Positions 8,258 to 17,303 of a stretch of DNA of 64,000 nt are shown piece after piece (the stretch's first letter is position 1; each line of letters starts with the position of its first letter). The notes below the pieces were generated by a model. The model was not told where the DNA came from. It did not search any database and saw nothing but the letters and a program-made list of their open reading frames with translations. Origin of the DNA: JAGNLM01 sp964439835 (GTDB lineage Bacteria > Pseudomonadota > Gammaproteobacteria > JAABTG01); NCBI GenBank assembly GCA_964439835.1, contig CAYTPQ010000003.1, positions 1-64,000 on the forward strand, read 5' to 3'. The position numbers and the translations under genes were made by a program.

Positions 8258-8925
8258 ACCGAGAGCCTTTCGTCGATGCGCGCGAGCTGGGTCGAGCCGC
8301 GGTGCAGGTTGTCGATGTTGGCCTGCAGCTCCTTCACCTGCTTCTCGAGTGACTTCACGTAGGGGTCGTCGCCGCCGCGCTGCCCCCGCTCCTCCTTCGC
8401 CACCGCCGCCTTGACCTCGTGCTCCTTGCGCAGGTTGTCCTCGACCTGGCGGCTCTTCGTCAGCCGCTCCTGCACGGTCTTGCGCTGAGCGGCGAGTTGG
8501 TCGCGACTGGCCTGACCGGAGCGGTAGCGCGCGGCGAGCTGCTTGGACTCCGCGTCCAGGCTGGCGATCTGTGCCCGCAGCCGGTCGTTGTAGGCGACCG
8601 CCTCGCGGTTCAGCGCCTCGGCCTGGGCGATCTCGGCGTCCAGGAAGTCCTCCTCGCGGGCGTACTGGGCCTTGCGCTTGGCGATCTCGTTGCCGGCCAG
8701 GTAGCCGACCCCGGCACCGACGGCCGCGCCGATCAGCGCGCCCTTGGTGTCGCCGGCGGCAGCCCCGATCAGGCCGCCGACCAGGGCCCCGAGGAGCGAG
8801 CCCTGGACCCGGGTCGCCGTCTGGTCGTCGCTCACCGCCGAGTCCGGGCGCTCGGGCCCACCGGTCGCCACGCAGCCGCTCAGCAGGGCCGCCACCAGGA
8901 TTCCCGAAACCAACCTCTGCGTCAT
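8254..8925 (-). CDS. Glycine-zipper lipoprotein (candidate TagQ-position protein)
   Basis: 223 residues. Lipobox LLSGC, then a glycine zipper around residues 45-80 (SLLGALVGGLIGAAAGD... ALIGAAVGAGVGYLAGNE), followed by a long coiled coil to the C-terminus. Glycine zippers of this type insert in the outer membrane or oligomerise. It follows the ABC permease and SUMF1-like genes, the place an outer-membrane lipoprotein such as TagQ would take in a TagQRST-like set, but direct similarity to TagQ is not established. Start chosen as ATG 8925 (MTQRLVSG); a much longer in-frame upstream reading crosses the hairpin repeat and has no protein character. Confidence 0.85.
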   Translation of the reverse strand: MTQRLVSGILVAALLSGCVATGGPERPDSAVSDDQTATRVQGSLLGALVGGLIGAAAGDTKGALIGAAVGAGVGYLAGNEIAKRKAQYAREEDFLDAEIAQAEALNREAVAYNDRLRAQIASLDAESKQLAARYRSGQASRDQLAAQRKTVQERLTKSRQVEDNLRKEHEVKAAVAKEERGQRGGDDPYVKSLEKQVKELQANIDNLHRGSTQLARIDERLSV

Positions 8926-8997
8926 CGATGCACCCTCTACTTGGTACGGACGCGGCCTGGAGCCCGTCAGGAGATCCCGTGCTGCCAAGCCCGAGTG

Positions 8998-9106
8998 GCA
9001 GGGTCCCGGTGCAGTCCCGCGGGACACGCCGTGAATACGTCCCTGTAGGCTCGGATGCCGCCGTCCGGGCGGCATACGGTCCCGCAAGACTGCACCGGGA
9101 CCCTGC
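8998..9106. repeat. Dispersed hairpin element, copy 1
   Basis: Outer arms 8998-9025 and 9079-9106 pair over 28 bases with two or three mismatches (GCAGGGTCCCGGTGCAGTC at the outer end). The loop carries CGTCCCTGTAGGCTCG and an inner hairpin GCCGCC...GGCGGC. A second copy lies at 19867-19976. It separates the SUMF1-like gene from the lipoprotein pair, so it may attenuate transcription or mark a second promoter. Confidence 0.85.
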
Positions 9107-9140
9107 TCCAGGGCGGTGGCGAGGATTCCTTCACGCTCAA

Positions 9141-10907
9141 TCAATCGGCGAAGCCCTGGAAAGCCTGCTCGAATTCGGCCCGCCAGCGCTCCGGGTCGGC
9201 CCGGCGCTGGGCGTTGAACTCCCGCACGTGGGCCGCCAGCAGCTCCGTCACCTTGGTTTCCCTCGCCAGTAGCGGTTTCTCCCGCAGGGCCTTTAAGGCG
9301 GCCTCCACGTAGGCCTCGCCGTAGCCGCCGAGCAGCGCGACCTTGTCCCGGTAGGCCTGGAACTGCTGGTCCGAGGACTCCTTCAGCTCGCGAATGGTCT
9401 TCTGGATCGCGTCCACCTGCTCCTGGTAGCGGGTCGACATCTGGGCCAGCTTGCGGGCGCTCTCCAGCCCCTCGCCCATCCTCGCCAGCTTCGTCAGGTA
9501 GGCGCTGAGGTTCACGCCGTTGCGCGCCGCGTCCTGGGCCACGCTCCGGGCCCCCTCGCGCTGGGCCACCTCGAGCTGCTGGCGGGCATTGTCCACGTAG
9601 TGCTGGAGCTGGGCGAGGGGCTCGGCCAGCTGGGGGTTCTGGGCCGCGAGGCGCTGCAGGATCGGGTCGGCGGTGCCCAGCTGGCTCGCCGCCTGGGCCA
9701 CCGCGTTGTCGAGCGTGCGTCCCACCGGCATGCTGGCGCGAGCCGACTTCTTGTAGTCCGCGTACTCCTGCTCCAGGGCCCGGCGGACCTCGGAGCTGAC
9801 CACCACGTTCGAGCCGATGGCGAGGCGGGTCCCGGTGTTGAAGCTGCGCCGCTCCTCCATCGCCTTGGTGTCCGGGTTCCAGGCCCAGGCGTCGAGCTCC
9901 GAGCGGTTGGCCGAGCGCACCTCCCGGTCCGGCGTCGACACACTCGCGCCGCGCACCGGCACGCCGCCCGGCTTGCCCTGCCAGATCTCGGGCAGGAACA
10001 CCCCGCTCACCACCTCCTGCACGTTGCCGTAGAGGTCGTGCAGGCCCAGCCCGTTCGGCTTGCGCAGGCCGATTGGCCGCACCTTGTGCTTGGCGTTGCC
10101 GAGGGTCCAGGCGTACTCGTTCAGCTCGCCGGGGGCGAAGGGCAGGCGCTGGTCGAAGCTGCCGGCGGCGAGCGCCGGCTGGCCGCCCCGGGCGGCGTAC
10201 TCCCACTCCGGCTCCGTCGGCAGGCGCACGAAACCCGGAACACCGGCGACCCGGGGCACCCGGGCCAACCGCTCGGGGTGAGCGGGGTCGAACAGCCACT
10301 GGTTGTAGCGGTGCAGAAACTCCTGCAGGGCCCGGTGGCCCACGTAGGCGAGCGGCAGCTTCAGGGCCTCGTCGCGCTCTGGCCCCTGCAGAGCGGCGAG
10401 TTGGCGGTCGGCCGGGTCGCCGGACAGCTCGGCCAGGCGCTCCAGCCCCATCACCGCCGCGAACTGGCCCTTGGTCAGCTCGTACTTGCCCAAGTACGCG
10501 AGCCAGCGGTCGCCGCTCTCGGCCGGGAACGACCCGCTCACCTGGGTGCGCTGCAGCCCCTCGAACGGGCCGCCGCTCGCGTCGCCCACCTGCACCACCC
10601 GGGCCGGGTCGGCCCAGAAGCCCTTGCCCGGCACGGCCACCGCCCGGAACACCACCTCGGCGCCACCGGGCATCGGCAGCACCAGGTCGTCCTCCAGCGG
10701 CTTCGGGTTGTAGGGGGTAGGCTCCAGCGCCGCCAGGGAGGCCGAGAGCAGGCACAGGGCGAGCCCGCCAGCCCACCGCCGCGCTGCCCAGGCCGTGCAC
10801 CGGGCACCCGGGCCCTGCGCGGCCGCGGCCAGGAGCTGGGCACGCCGGGCTCCGAGGGGGGGCAAGGCGTGCCCAACGGGCGCTGCGTCTCGGTCGTCAC
10901 TCTTCAC
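9141..10907 (-). CDS. SUMF1/formylglycine-enzyme-like protein (TagR-like) with helical C-terminus
   Basis: 588 residues with an N-terminal signal anchor (WAGGLALCLLSASLAAL), so probably periplasmic. Residues about 110-365 form a SUMF1 domain: YLGKYELTKGQFAAVMG, RLPTEPEWEYAARGG, LHDLYGNVQEVV, RSANRSELDAW, and the closing NTGTRLAI. The catalytic cysteines of formylglycine-generating enzymes are missing, so this is probably a binding or structural member. Residues about 380-588 are helical and coiled. It overlaps the stop of the ABC permease by 11 bases. TagR of the type VI TagQRST-PpkA pathway is also a periplasmic SUMF1-fold protein encoded with an ABC pair, which is the closest functional analogy. 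The assignment is from architecture, not alignment. Confidence 0.88.
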   Translation of the reverse strand: MKSDDRDAAPVGHALPPLGARRAQLLAAAAQGPGARCTAWAARRWAGGLALCLLSASLAALEPTPYNPKPLEDDLVLPMPGGAEVVFRAVAVPGKGFWADPARVVQVGDASGGPFEGLQRTQVSGSFPAESGDRWLAYLGKYELTKGQFAAVMGLERLAELSGDPADRQLAALQGPERDEALKLPLAYVGHRALQEFLHRYNQWLFDPAHPERLARVPRVAGVPGFVRLPTEPEWEYAARGGQPALAAGSFDQRLPFAPGELNEYAWTLGNAKHKVRPIGLRKPNGLGLHDLYGNVQEVVSGVFLPEIWQGKPGGVPVRGASVSTPDREVRSANRSELDAWAWNPDTKAMEERRSFNTGTRLAIGSNVVVSSEVRRALEQEYADYKKSARASMPVGRTLDNAVAQAASQLGTADPILQRLAAQNPQLAEPLAQLQHYVDNARQQLEVAQREGARSVAQDAARNGVNLSAYLTKLARMGEGLESARKLAQMSTRYQEQVDAIQKTIRELKESSDQQFQAYRDKVALLGGYGEAYVEAALKALREKPLLARETKVTELLAAHVREFNAQRRADPERWRAEFEQAFQGFAD

Positions 10908-12723
10908 GGATGGCCTCCGCGGGGTCGATGCGGGTCGCCTCCCAGGCCGCGAGCAGGGAGCTCGCCGCGGCGGTCGCCAGCACGGCGGCAGCGGCCACGT
11001 AAAGGGTCTCCGCGGGCAGCTCGCAGATCCGCTGGCCCAGGTCCAGGTCGGCGGCGAAGGCGTGGTTGATGAGTCGCGCCAGGACGGCGTAGGCCGCCAG
11101 CGCCAGGCCGAGCCCCAGGGCGGCCAGGGCCGCGCCCTGGTACACGGGGAAGAAGAAGACGTCCGGGCGGGTCAGCCCGACCAGGCGCAGGATCGCCAGG
11201 TCCCGGCGCTTGCGCTGGACCGCGGCGTAGAGGCTCGCGACGAGGACCGCGACGCCCCCGGCCACGCCGAGGCTCGCCAGCAGCCAGAACAGCCGCGCCA
11301 AACCCCGGTCCAGGACCTGGATCCGGCGCACGTCGTCGGCCCGCGCCGAGACCTCGACCCCCTCCGCCCGCAGGCGCTCCACCAGGGTCGGCACGTCGTC
11401 GATTCCGCGGGCGTAGAGCCGGAAGCCGCGGTAGCCGCCGCGGGCCGCGGTGAAGCCCTCGCCGTCGAAGGCGATGGCCCGCTGTTGGCCGGTGCGCAGC
11501 ACCCCCAGCAGCTCGGCGGGCAGGTACGCCCGGTCGCGGGCGGGACCGGCACCGACCACCCGCACCGGGAAGCGCAGCTCGGCGACGCCGCGGGCGACCA
11601 GTTCCAGCGTGGCCGCCGGCTCACCCGCGCCGGCAGGCAGCCACGCTTGGCGCAGGCGCGCGGGGTCGTCGGCACTCGCGTCGAGGGCACCCCAGGGCGG
11701 CGCGGGAATCCTCAGGCGACTGGCCTGCTCGGGGGTCAGGGACAGACCCACCGCGGGAACCGGCAGCCCCTCCAGCACGACCGCCCCCGGCTCCACCTCC
11801 GGAACCAGGATCGCCCCCTGTCCCCGCAGCTTGCGCCGCAGGGCCTCCAGGGTGGCCGCCCCGACCGAGCCCCCCGGCGCGGCGAGCCGGTAGACCTGCC
11901 AACCGGCCGGCAGGGTGAGCCCCAGGCGCTTCCGCGCGGCCGCCGGGTCCAGGTCCTCCACCGTCCCGAGGCCGGTGTTCACGGCCAGGCCGGCGCGGGC
12001 GACCGGGTCGAGCGGCGCCTCCAGGAGGACCAGCACCGCGTCGTAGGTGGGCGCCGGGCGGGGCACCTCGCCGGTCCAGCCGCGAGCGGGGACCGCCTGG
12101 CCCTCTTTGTAGGCCTCCACGTCGAGCACGAAGCCGAGCGGCGCGTAGATCCGAGGGAGCGTGCCCGCCCGCGGGTCCAGCACCGCCGCCACCCGCAGAG
12201 TGGCCGGACCCTGCTCAGCCAGCCCGCCGCGGGTGCGGGTCGCCCGCACCTCGATCGCGTCCCCCGCCCGGACCTCGAGCTGGGCGGCGGCCGCGGCCGT
12301 GAGCACGGCCTGCCCGTCGGCGGGGACCACGCCGCCGTTCTCAAGCACCAGCGGGTCGCCGGGGGCGGTCGGGATCAGGTCGAGGGTCTGCAGCCGGCCG
12401 CTGCGCGGGTGGACCACGCCGAGGATCGAGGAGGCCGGCAGGATGGTCGGCAGCAGGAAGCCAACTGCCGGGTCCGCGGCCAGCCGCTCGAACCAGTCCG
12501 GGGCGTATTCCCGGGTCTGGCTCGGGCGCACCTCCCGGAACACCGGGTCCTGCACCAGCCGGTCGCGCAGGGTCGCCACCGTCCCGTGCTTCAGGCCCTG
12601 CAGGACCAGCAGCGGCGCCACCACCGCCGCCACCGCGATCACCAGGCACAGGGTCAGGATCCACTCGTGGCGCAGGTCGGCCACGGCGAGCCCGGGGACC
12701 AGGCGCAGGACCCGGGCGCTCAC
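10897..12723 (-). CDS. ABC transporter permease, FtsX/MacB type (TagS-like)
   Basis: 608-residue inner-membrane protein. A first membrane helix near the N-terminus (WILTLCLVIAVAAVVAPLLVL) is followed by a large periplasmic region of about 400 residues and then three more helices (LFWLLASLGVAGGVAVLVASL, YQGAALAALGLGLALAAYAVL, TLYVAAAAVLATAAASSLLAAW). This 1+3 layout with RRDLAILRLVGL before helix 3 and DPAEAIREE at the end is typical of FtsX/MacB mechanotransmission permeases. Its start overlaps the ATPase stop by four bases, and its stop overlaps the SUMF1-like gene. Such permeases pass signals or lipoproteins across the membrane rather than small molecules. In the TagQRST pathway TagS holds this place. 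Confidence 0.92.
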   Translation of the reverse strand: MSARVLRLVPGLAVADLRHEWILTLCLVIAVAAVVAPLLVLQGLKHGTVATLRDRLVQDPVFREVRPSQTREYAPDWFERLAADPAVGFLLPTILPASSILGVVHPRSGRLQTLDLIPTAPGDPLVLENGGVVPADGQAVLTAAAAAQLEVRAGDAIEVRATRTRGGLAEQGPATLRVAAVLDPRAGTLPRIYAPLGFVLDVEAYKEGQAVPARGWTGEVPRPAPTYDAVLVLLEAPLDPVARAGLAVNTGLGTVEDLDPAAARKRLGLTLPAGWQVYRLAAPGGSVGAATLEALRRKLRGQGAILVPEVEPGAVVLEGLPVPAVGLSLTPEQASRLRIPAPPWGALDASADDPARLRQAWLPAGAGEPAATLELVARGVAELRFPVRVVGAGPARDRAYLPAELLGVLRTGQQRAIAFDGEGFTAARGGYRGFRLYARGIDDVPTLVERLRAEGVEVSARADDVRRIQVLDRGLARLFWLLASLGVAGGVAVLVASLYAAVQRKRRDLAILRLVGLTRPDVFFFPVYQGAALAALGLGLALAAYAVLARLINHAFAADLDLGQRICELPAETLYVAAAAVLATAAASSLLAAWEATRIDPAEAIREE

Positions 12724-13454
12724 GCCGGTGCGCAGAAGGCCTCGACCCGCTCGGCCGAGGCGTGCCCCAGGGTACAGCGGTAGGTGGTGTCGGCCACGTC
12801 CCGGACCAGGTCAAGGTCGTGGGTGACCATGACGATGGCGCTGCCGAGCTCGTGCGCGAAGGCCCGGAAGTCGGCGACGATCGCCCGGGCGCGGGACTTG
12901 TCGACCGCCGCGGTCGGCTCGTCGGCCAGCACCAGGGCCGGGCGGTGCAGCAGCGCCCGCAGCACCGCCACCCGCTGGCGCTCGCCGCCCGAGAGCCGGT
13001 CGGGCTTGCGGTCCAGGTGCCGGGCGAGGCCCATGCGCTCGGCGGCGCGGGCGACCTCCTCCTGCTTCATCCGGCGGCCGTTCATGGCGAGGGGCAGGTT
13101 CAGGTTGCCACGCACCGTGAGGAACGGTAGCAACCCGCCGGTCTGCAGCACGTAGCCCAGGTGCCGGCGCCGGATCCGCGCCAGCCGCCCCTCGCGCCCC
13201 GCCTGCCACAGCGCCATCACGTCGTCGCCCTGCCCCCCATCGTTCCCCAGGCGCATGCGGAAGGTGTCGGCCGAGCTCGGGCGCAGGACCAGGGCCAGCA
13301 TGTCGAGCAGCGTGCTCTTGCCCGACCCGCTGTCGCCGACCAAGGCGACGAACTCGCCGGGGTGCACGCGCATGCGCGGCACCCGCAGCTCGAAGGCCGT
13401 CGAGCCCTGCTCCCGGCGCCGGGTGACGTTCTCCAGGGCGACGCTGGGCTCCAT
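12720..13454 (-). CDS. ABC transporter ATPase (TagT-like)
   Basis: 244-residue cytoplasmic ATPase partnering the next gene. Walker A GDSGSGKST, Q-loop LQTGGLLPFLT, signature LSGGERQRVAVLRALL, Walker B LVLADEP and H-switch VMVTHDLD are all present, so it should hydrolyse ATP. It belongs to the MacB/LolD group. A small insertion after the first helix (LGNDGGQGDDVMALWQAGREG) is longer than in LolD. It couples to the permease by a 4-base overlap and follows the VWA gene by 33 bases. With the SUMF1-like protein it reproduces the TagT-TagS-TagR set. Confidence 0.94.
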   Translation of the reverse strand: MEPSVALENVTRRREQGSTAFELRVPRMRVHPGEFVALVGDSGSGKSTLLDMLALVLRPSSADTFRMRLGNDGGQGDDVMALWQAGREGRLARIRRRHLGYVLQTGGLLPFLTVRGNLNLPLAMNGRRMKQEEVARAAERMGLARHLDRKPDRLSGGERQRVAVLRALLHRPALVLADEPTAAVDKSRARAIVADFRAFAHELGSAIVMVTHDLDLVRDVADTTYRCTLGHASAERVEAFCAPA

Positions 13455-13487
13455 CCGAGGGACCGCCTCGCGCGTGCTACCGGGTCC

Positions 13488-15746
13488 TCAGGGCATGTAG
13501 TCCAGATGGAGCGGGTAGACCTTCTCGCTGTCGGGGTCGCCCTCGGCGAGCCGGACCCAGGCGTCGACCTGCTCGTTGATGGTGCGGTACTGCTGCAGCT
13601 TGCCGAGCAGGTTCCACTCCAGCGCCGAGCGCTGCTCGGCGGTCATGCTGGCGTAGCGCTCGTTGTCGAGGGAGAGCACGTCGCTCTTGTAGGGCAGGCT
13701 CTGGATGAACGCGGGCAGCAGCCCGGACTCGACCAGTTTGGCCGAGCGGCCGATGTCCTCCGGGCGCTTCAGGGTCTGGCCCGAGACCGCCTGCAGGGCG
13801 TCGAAGAACTGCATCTGGGTGACCTCGGCCTTCATGAAGGCCTGCACCACGCTGTCGAGCGCCTGGACCAGGCTGCTCAGCTGCTGGCGGGTGACCAGGA
13901 CCCGCACCTCCAGCGCGCGGTCGGCGGGGTTGACCAGGTCGCGGTCGAGCGCCCAGGCGATCACGTCCTTGGGCGGCACGGCCGCCTTGCCCACATACTC
14001 GATGAGCGCCGCCTCCCAGAGCTGCTCGGCCCGGGCGCCGGACTCCCCGGCCGGCCCCGGCGCTGGGGCCGCAGGCGCGGCCGGGGCGGTGCCGACCGCA
14101 GCCGGGACCGCGGCCGCGGGGGCCAGCAGGTCGTCGCCGGGCTTCGCCGCCACCGTGCCCGCGAGCCGATCGAGCAGCTTGCCGGTGACGCTCTCGACCG
14201 CCTTCTGGAAGTCCGCCTGGCGAAAGGCGTCGACCGGCACCAGGGCCGAGTCGGTGCTGCCGCGGATCCGGGACAGGTGGGCGAACTGCTGCTCGGCCAG
14301 CCCGTGGTCCTCGGCCGCCCGCTCGTCGCGCAGGTGGATGGCCAGCAGGTGCACCTGGGCGTCGTCGGCCTCCAGGCGCAGGTCCTTCTCATCCTTGCCA
14401 GTGGTGTTCTGGGGGTGGCCCTTGGGGTGCGAGCTGGCGTCGCCCACCAGCACCACGAAGCGGAGCGCCCCCGGCTCCCAGGCCGAGCGCAGGGCCAGGT
14501 CGACCCCGGCGAACATCTCCTCCGCGTAATCCAGACTGCCGACGGGGGTCGCCCGGGCCTCGCTCTCCAGGAGCTTCGCCAGGCCCTCGGCGTCCACCAG
14601 GGCAGGGGTGAAGTTGCGCGCCGTATACTCGATGGCCGGGATCTTGGCCTGGGCGTCGCGGTAGCCGACCAGGCCGAAGCGCACGCGCCCCTTGAGCTCG
14701 GGGTTGTCGAGACGCTTGACCATCGCCAGCACGGCCGCGCGGGTCGCGTCGATGTAGGGCTGGGTGCTGCGGGTGGTGTCCATCACGAACACCACGTCGA
14801 TCTTAAGGTCCTGGACCGGGACGCCGCGGGCGCCGCCGCGGTCCGCCGCCGCTTGCTCCAGGTAGTCCGCGTTCTTCAGGGTGTCCGCCCCGCGCGCCCC
14901 CGGCACCGCGGCCGCCAGCTGCAGGTATCGGGCGTCGTCGCCGTCGAGGGTCACGGTGTCGAAGCGCACGATCGGCAGGATGTAGAACTGGCGGGTGATG
15001 TCCACGAAGCGCCTGGGCTCCATGCTGACCAGCTCCTCGGGGGCGTCCTTCGCCGCGACCCGCTGGTACAGCGTGTCGGCCCGGGCGGCCCGGTCGGCGC
15101 CGGCGACCACGCCCTTGAGCGCCGGCAGGTCCCGGAACATCAGGACGGGCTTGCGGCCGTCCTTCTCGTCGCCCGGGTGGGTGTAGGAGACCAGCAGCGC
15201 CTGGCGCCACTCCAGCACGTCGGCGGCCCGCATCCAGCCCTGGGCCGCGGTGCTGGTGGCACCCACCTGGTACCAGCCCTTCGGGTTGGCTGGGTCGGTC
15301 AGGTCTACGCCCTCCCGGGCGTAGACGTAGAGGGGGTGGAAGGCCTTCACGTTGGCCTGGGCGATGCCCGCAGGGCTCTCGGCCCGCTCCCGGTAGAGGT
15401 TCGACAGCGGCCGGGGCAGGACCCGGAGCGGCAGCTGGGTCCCGACCTCCAGGCAGGGGCCCTTGCCCTCGCAGCGGATGGCGGGCTCGTCCGTGGCCGG
15501 GCCGCCTTCCAGGGCGTCGGCGGCGCTCGCCGGCAGGGGCGCCTTCGGGACCAGCGGTCCGGCGGCCGGCGCGGTAGCTGTGGGCGCGGGTGCGACCGTC
15601 GCAGGAGCGGGGGCAGCCGTTGCAGCGGCGGGAACGGGCGCGGGCGCGGCGGCCTCGAGCTGGTCGGCGGCGCTGGCGGCCCAAGCGGAGGGGACCAGGC
15701 CGGTGAGGGTCAGGGTCAGGGCGAAGGCGGTCGTCAGGTGACGCAT
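13488..15746 (-). CDS. Exported von Willebrand factor A protein resembling the PpkA VWA region
   Basis: 752 residues. Signal peptide (LTLTLTGLVPSAWAASA), an Ala/Pro-rich linker (about 25-60), an SH3-like segment (GWYQVGATST... GWMRAADVLEWRQALL, about 165-210), and a VWA domain around 315-520. The metal site begins at Asp323 in VMDTTRSTQPYIDATR, a D-x-T-x-S variant, with downstream GDASS. DTT-x-S-x-QPYID and the preceding GW...VLEW segment resemble the periplasmic half of PpkA-type Ser/Thr kinases, but no kinase domain is fused. A second Ala/Pro linker and a helical C-terminal half follow. It sits directly upstream of the ABC pair. VWA domains usually bind partner proteins through a metal ion. 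Start ATG 15746, before which no protein-like sequence continues. Confidence 0.88.
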   Translation of the reverse strand: MRHLTTAFALTLTLTGLVPSAWAASAADQLEAAAPAPVPAAATAAPAPATVAPAPTATAPAAGPLVPKAPLPASAADALEGGPATDEPAIRCEGKGPCLEVGTQLPLRVLPRPLSNLYRERAESPAGIAQANVKAFHPLYVYAREGVDLTDPANPKGWYQVGATSTAAQGWMRAADVLEWRQALLVSYTHPGDEKDGRKPVLMFRDLPALKGVVAGADRAARADTLYQRVAAKDAPEELVSMEPRRFVDITRQFYILPIVRFDTVTLDGDDARYLQLAAAVPGARGADTLKNADYLEQAAADRGGARGVPVQDLKIDVVFVMDTTRSTQPYIDATRAAVLAMVKRLDNPELKGRVRFGLVGYRDAQAKIPAIEYTARNFTPALVDAEGLAKLLESEARATPVGSLDYAEEMFAGVDLALRSAWEPGALRFVVLVGDASSHPKGHPQNTTGKDEKDLRLEADDAQVHLLAIHLRDERAAEDHGLAEQQFAHLSRIRGSTDSALVPVDAFRQADFQKAVESVTGKLLDRLAGTVAAKPGDDLLAPAAAVPAAVGTAPAAPAAPAPGPAGESGARAEQLWEAALIEYVGKAAVPPKDVIAWALDRDLVNPADRALEVRVLVTRQQLSSLVQALDSVVQAFMKAEVTQMQFFDALQAVSGQTLKRPEDIGRSAKLVESGLLPAFIQSLPYKSDVLSLDNERYASMTAEQRSALEWNLLGKLQQYRTINEQVDAWVRLAEGDPDSEKVYPLHLDYMP

Positions 15747-15780
15747 GGGAGATCCTCTCGGGGGACGAGTGGCGCGCCGA

Positions 15781-16827
15781 TCAGGGGGCGGGGGGCAGGT
15801 CGATGCCCCTTGCCTTGAGGTAGGCCTCGAGCTTCTTGACACGCGCGACGACCTGGGGGTCGGGCCGCAGGGCGAGGCTCTGGCGGTAGGCCTGCAGGGC
15901 ACCCAGGTAGTCACCGGACCCTTGCAGACCCGCAGCGTCCCGTTGCAGCTGTGTGGCGCGCTCCACGGCCGGGGCGTTCGCCGGACCGGGAGCTGCCGCA
16001 GCCACAGGAACGGCCGGCGGGGCAACCTCGGGGATGGGCGCGGGCGGAGCGACTGCCGCCGGGGCCGGTGCCACCGGCGTGGGCGGGGCGGCGGCCTCCG
16101 GAGCGGGAGCCGGCGCCACGCCGCCCGGGGCGTCGAGCGCCTTCACGTCCTCATGGGCAACGCGGACCCGGAAGTCGTCCTGCCCCTGCATCGCCTCCAG
16201 GAACCGCCGGTACCAGACCCGTGCCTCCTCGACGCGGCCGGCGTTCTTCAGCGCCTGGGCGTAGGAGAAACCGTACTCCTGCATCACCTCCGCGGGCACC
16301 TCTGGGGCGGCGAAGAGCTCGCTGTAGATCTCGACGGTCTTCGGCCAGTCCTTCATCTCCTCGTAGACGAAGGCCAGTCGCCGCTTGACCAGGGGCACCC
16401 CCTCGGAGTCGGGGTAGCGGGCCAGGAAGCGCTCGAGCAGCGCCCGCGCCTCCGGGTACTTTGGCGCGTCGTAGGCCTGCAGGTAGAGGTTGGACAGGCG
16501 CCAGTAGGACTCCTGGGCCTGATCGGTCTCCGGGGCCTTGTCCATGACCTCCAGGTAGAGGCGCTCGATGGTCGTCAGGTCGTACGTGTCGGCCTGCCGG
16601 ATCTGGTCGAACAGGGCCTTGGCCAAGGCCTGGGGGTCCTGGGGCGCCGCCGTCCCCGCGTCTGCCGTCCCGGCGGACCCGGGCGTGGGCGGTGCCGCAG
16701 CGGCAGACGGGGTCACGGCGGCAGCGGCCGGCGCCTGCGGGGCGACCGCGGGCTCCGCCGCTGACGCGGGCCAGGCGGCCAGCAGTCCGAGCAGGGGCAG
16801 GGTGACTCGCGCACGCACTCCGTTCAT
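15781..16827 (-). CDS. Exported TPR protein with Pro/Ala linker and C-terminal VKKLE module
   Basis: 348 residues. Signal peptide (LPLLGLLAAWPASAAEP), Ala/Pro-rich spacer, then tetratricopeptide-like repeats around residues 75-235 (SYWRLSNLYLQAYD, ARALLERFLARYPDSEG, YGFSYAQALKNAGRVEEARVWY). A second long Ala/Pro linker leads to a final TPR-like unit (GDYLGALQAYRQSLALRPDP then VKKLEAYLK). That last unit recurs at the end of the 2019-residue protein of this locus. Start chosen at ATG 16827, preceded by AAGGAAG at good spacing. It heads the minus-strand run, 34 bases before the VWA gene. Probable periplasmic scaffold; partners unproven. Confidence 0.85.
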   Translation of the reverse strand: MNGVRARVTLPLLGLLAAWPASAAEPAVAPQAPAAAAVTPSAAAAPPTPGSAGTADAGTAAPQDPQALAKALFDQIRQADTYDLTTIERLYLEVMDKAPETDQAQESYWRLSNLYLQAYDAPKYPEARALLERFLARYPDSEGVPLVKRRLAFVYEEMKDWPKTVEIYSELFAAPEVPAEVMQEYGFSYAQALKNAGRVEEARVWYRRFLEAMQGQDDFRVRVAHEDVKALDAPGGVAPAPAPEAAAPPTPVAPAPAAVAPPAPIPEVAPPAVPVAAAAPGPANAPAVERATQLQRDAAGLQGSGDYLGALQAYRQSLALRPDPQVVARVKKLEAYLKARGIDLPPAP

Positions 16828-17303
16828 CGAGATCTTCCTTATTTGCAGGTCCCGGGCGCACCACGCCGCAGGCCCCGCTTCCAGCGGCAGGCACCGGCAC
16901 GCCTTGAGCCCCCCGGCCGGGCCAGGGCGACCGCGAGAGCCGCGCAGCGGCTGGCATGCTACGGCGTGCGCGGGGGGCGGACGGATGGCCTGGATCAAGG
17001 GCGCGTGACGGCCCCGCGCGTAGCGGCGGCCCTGGCTGTGGGCGAGCCCCGGGGTGCCGCTATGTAAGCCCGGACCCAGCCCCTGGCAGGACGTCTCTCA
17101 ACGCCCTGCCAGGGCCTCGACGTGCGAGCCAGGTGAGGCGGCGAGCGGGTTCCTTCCGCTGGGGGCCAGGGATCTGATTCGTCAGGATTCCGGCTTTCGC
17201 CGGAATAACGGGGGGGCTTGGGTAGCGCTTCCTCAGGCCGAGCAGAGAGGACGAGGGGGCCGCTCCGGCCCGACCGCCGGCGATACCGGGACAGGAGGGC
17301 GTC
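16828..17303. other. Divergent intergenic region with REP-like palindrome and a second hairpin
   Basis: A 476-base gap between divergent genes, so promoters for both directions should lie here, though I cannot place them. An inverted repeat CCCTGGCAGG/CCTGCCAGGG occupies 17081-17090 and 17105-17114. A REP-like palindrome (ATTCCGG-CTTTCG-CCGGAAT) occupies 17187-17206; read on the minus strand it belongs to the sequence type often mistranslated as VIPAKAGI. Confidence 0.6.

Noticed and set aside
8254..10800. An 848-codon frame extending the glycine-zipper gene upstream
   Set aside because: The extra part overlaps the SUMF1-like gene in another frame and runs through the hairpin repeat. Only the last 223 residues, from a signal peptide, are protein-like.
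9141..10907. Sulfatase-activating formylglycine enzyme
   Set aside because: The cysteines needed for catalysis are absent and no sulfatase is nearby, so only the SUMF1 fold is claimed.
13161..15818. An 885-codon plus-strand frame opposite the VWA gene
   Set aside because: Shadow of the minus-strand VWA gene; composition is GC-driven (HLGR-type repeats) and no domain is visible. Similar frames at 10795-12783, 21019-23034, 36260-38113 and 45531-48248 were dropped for the same reason.
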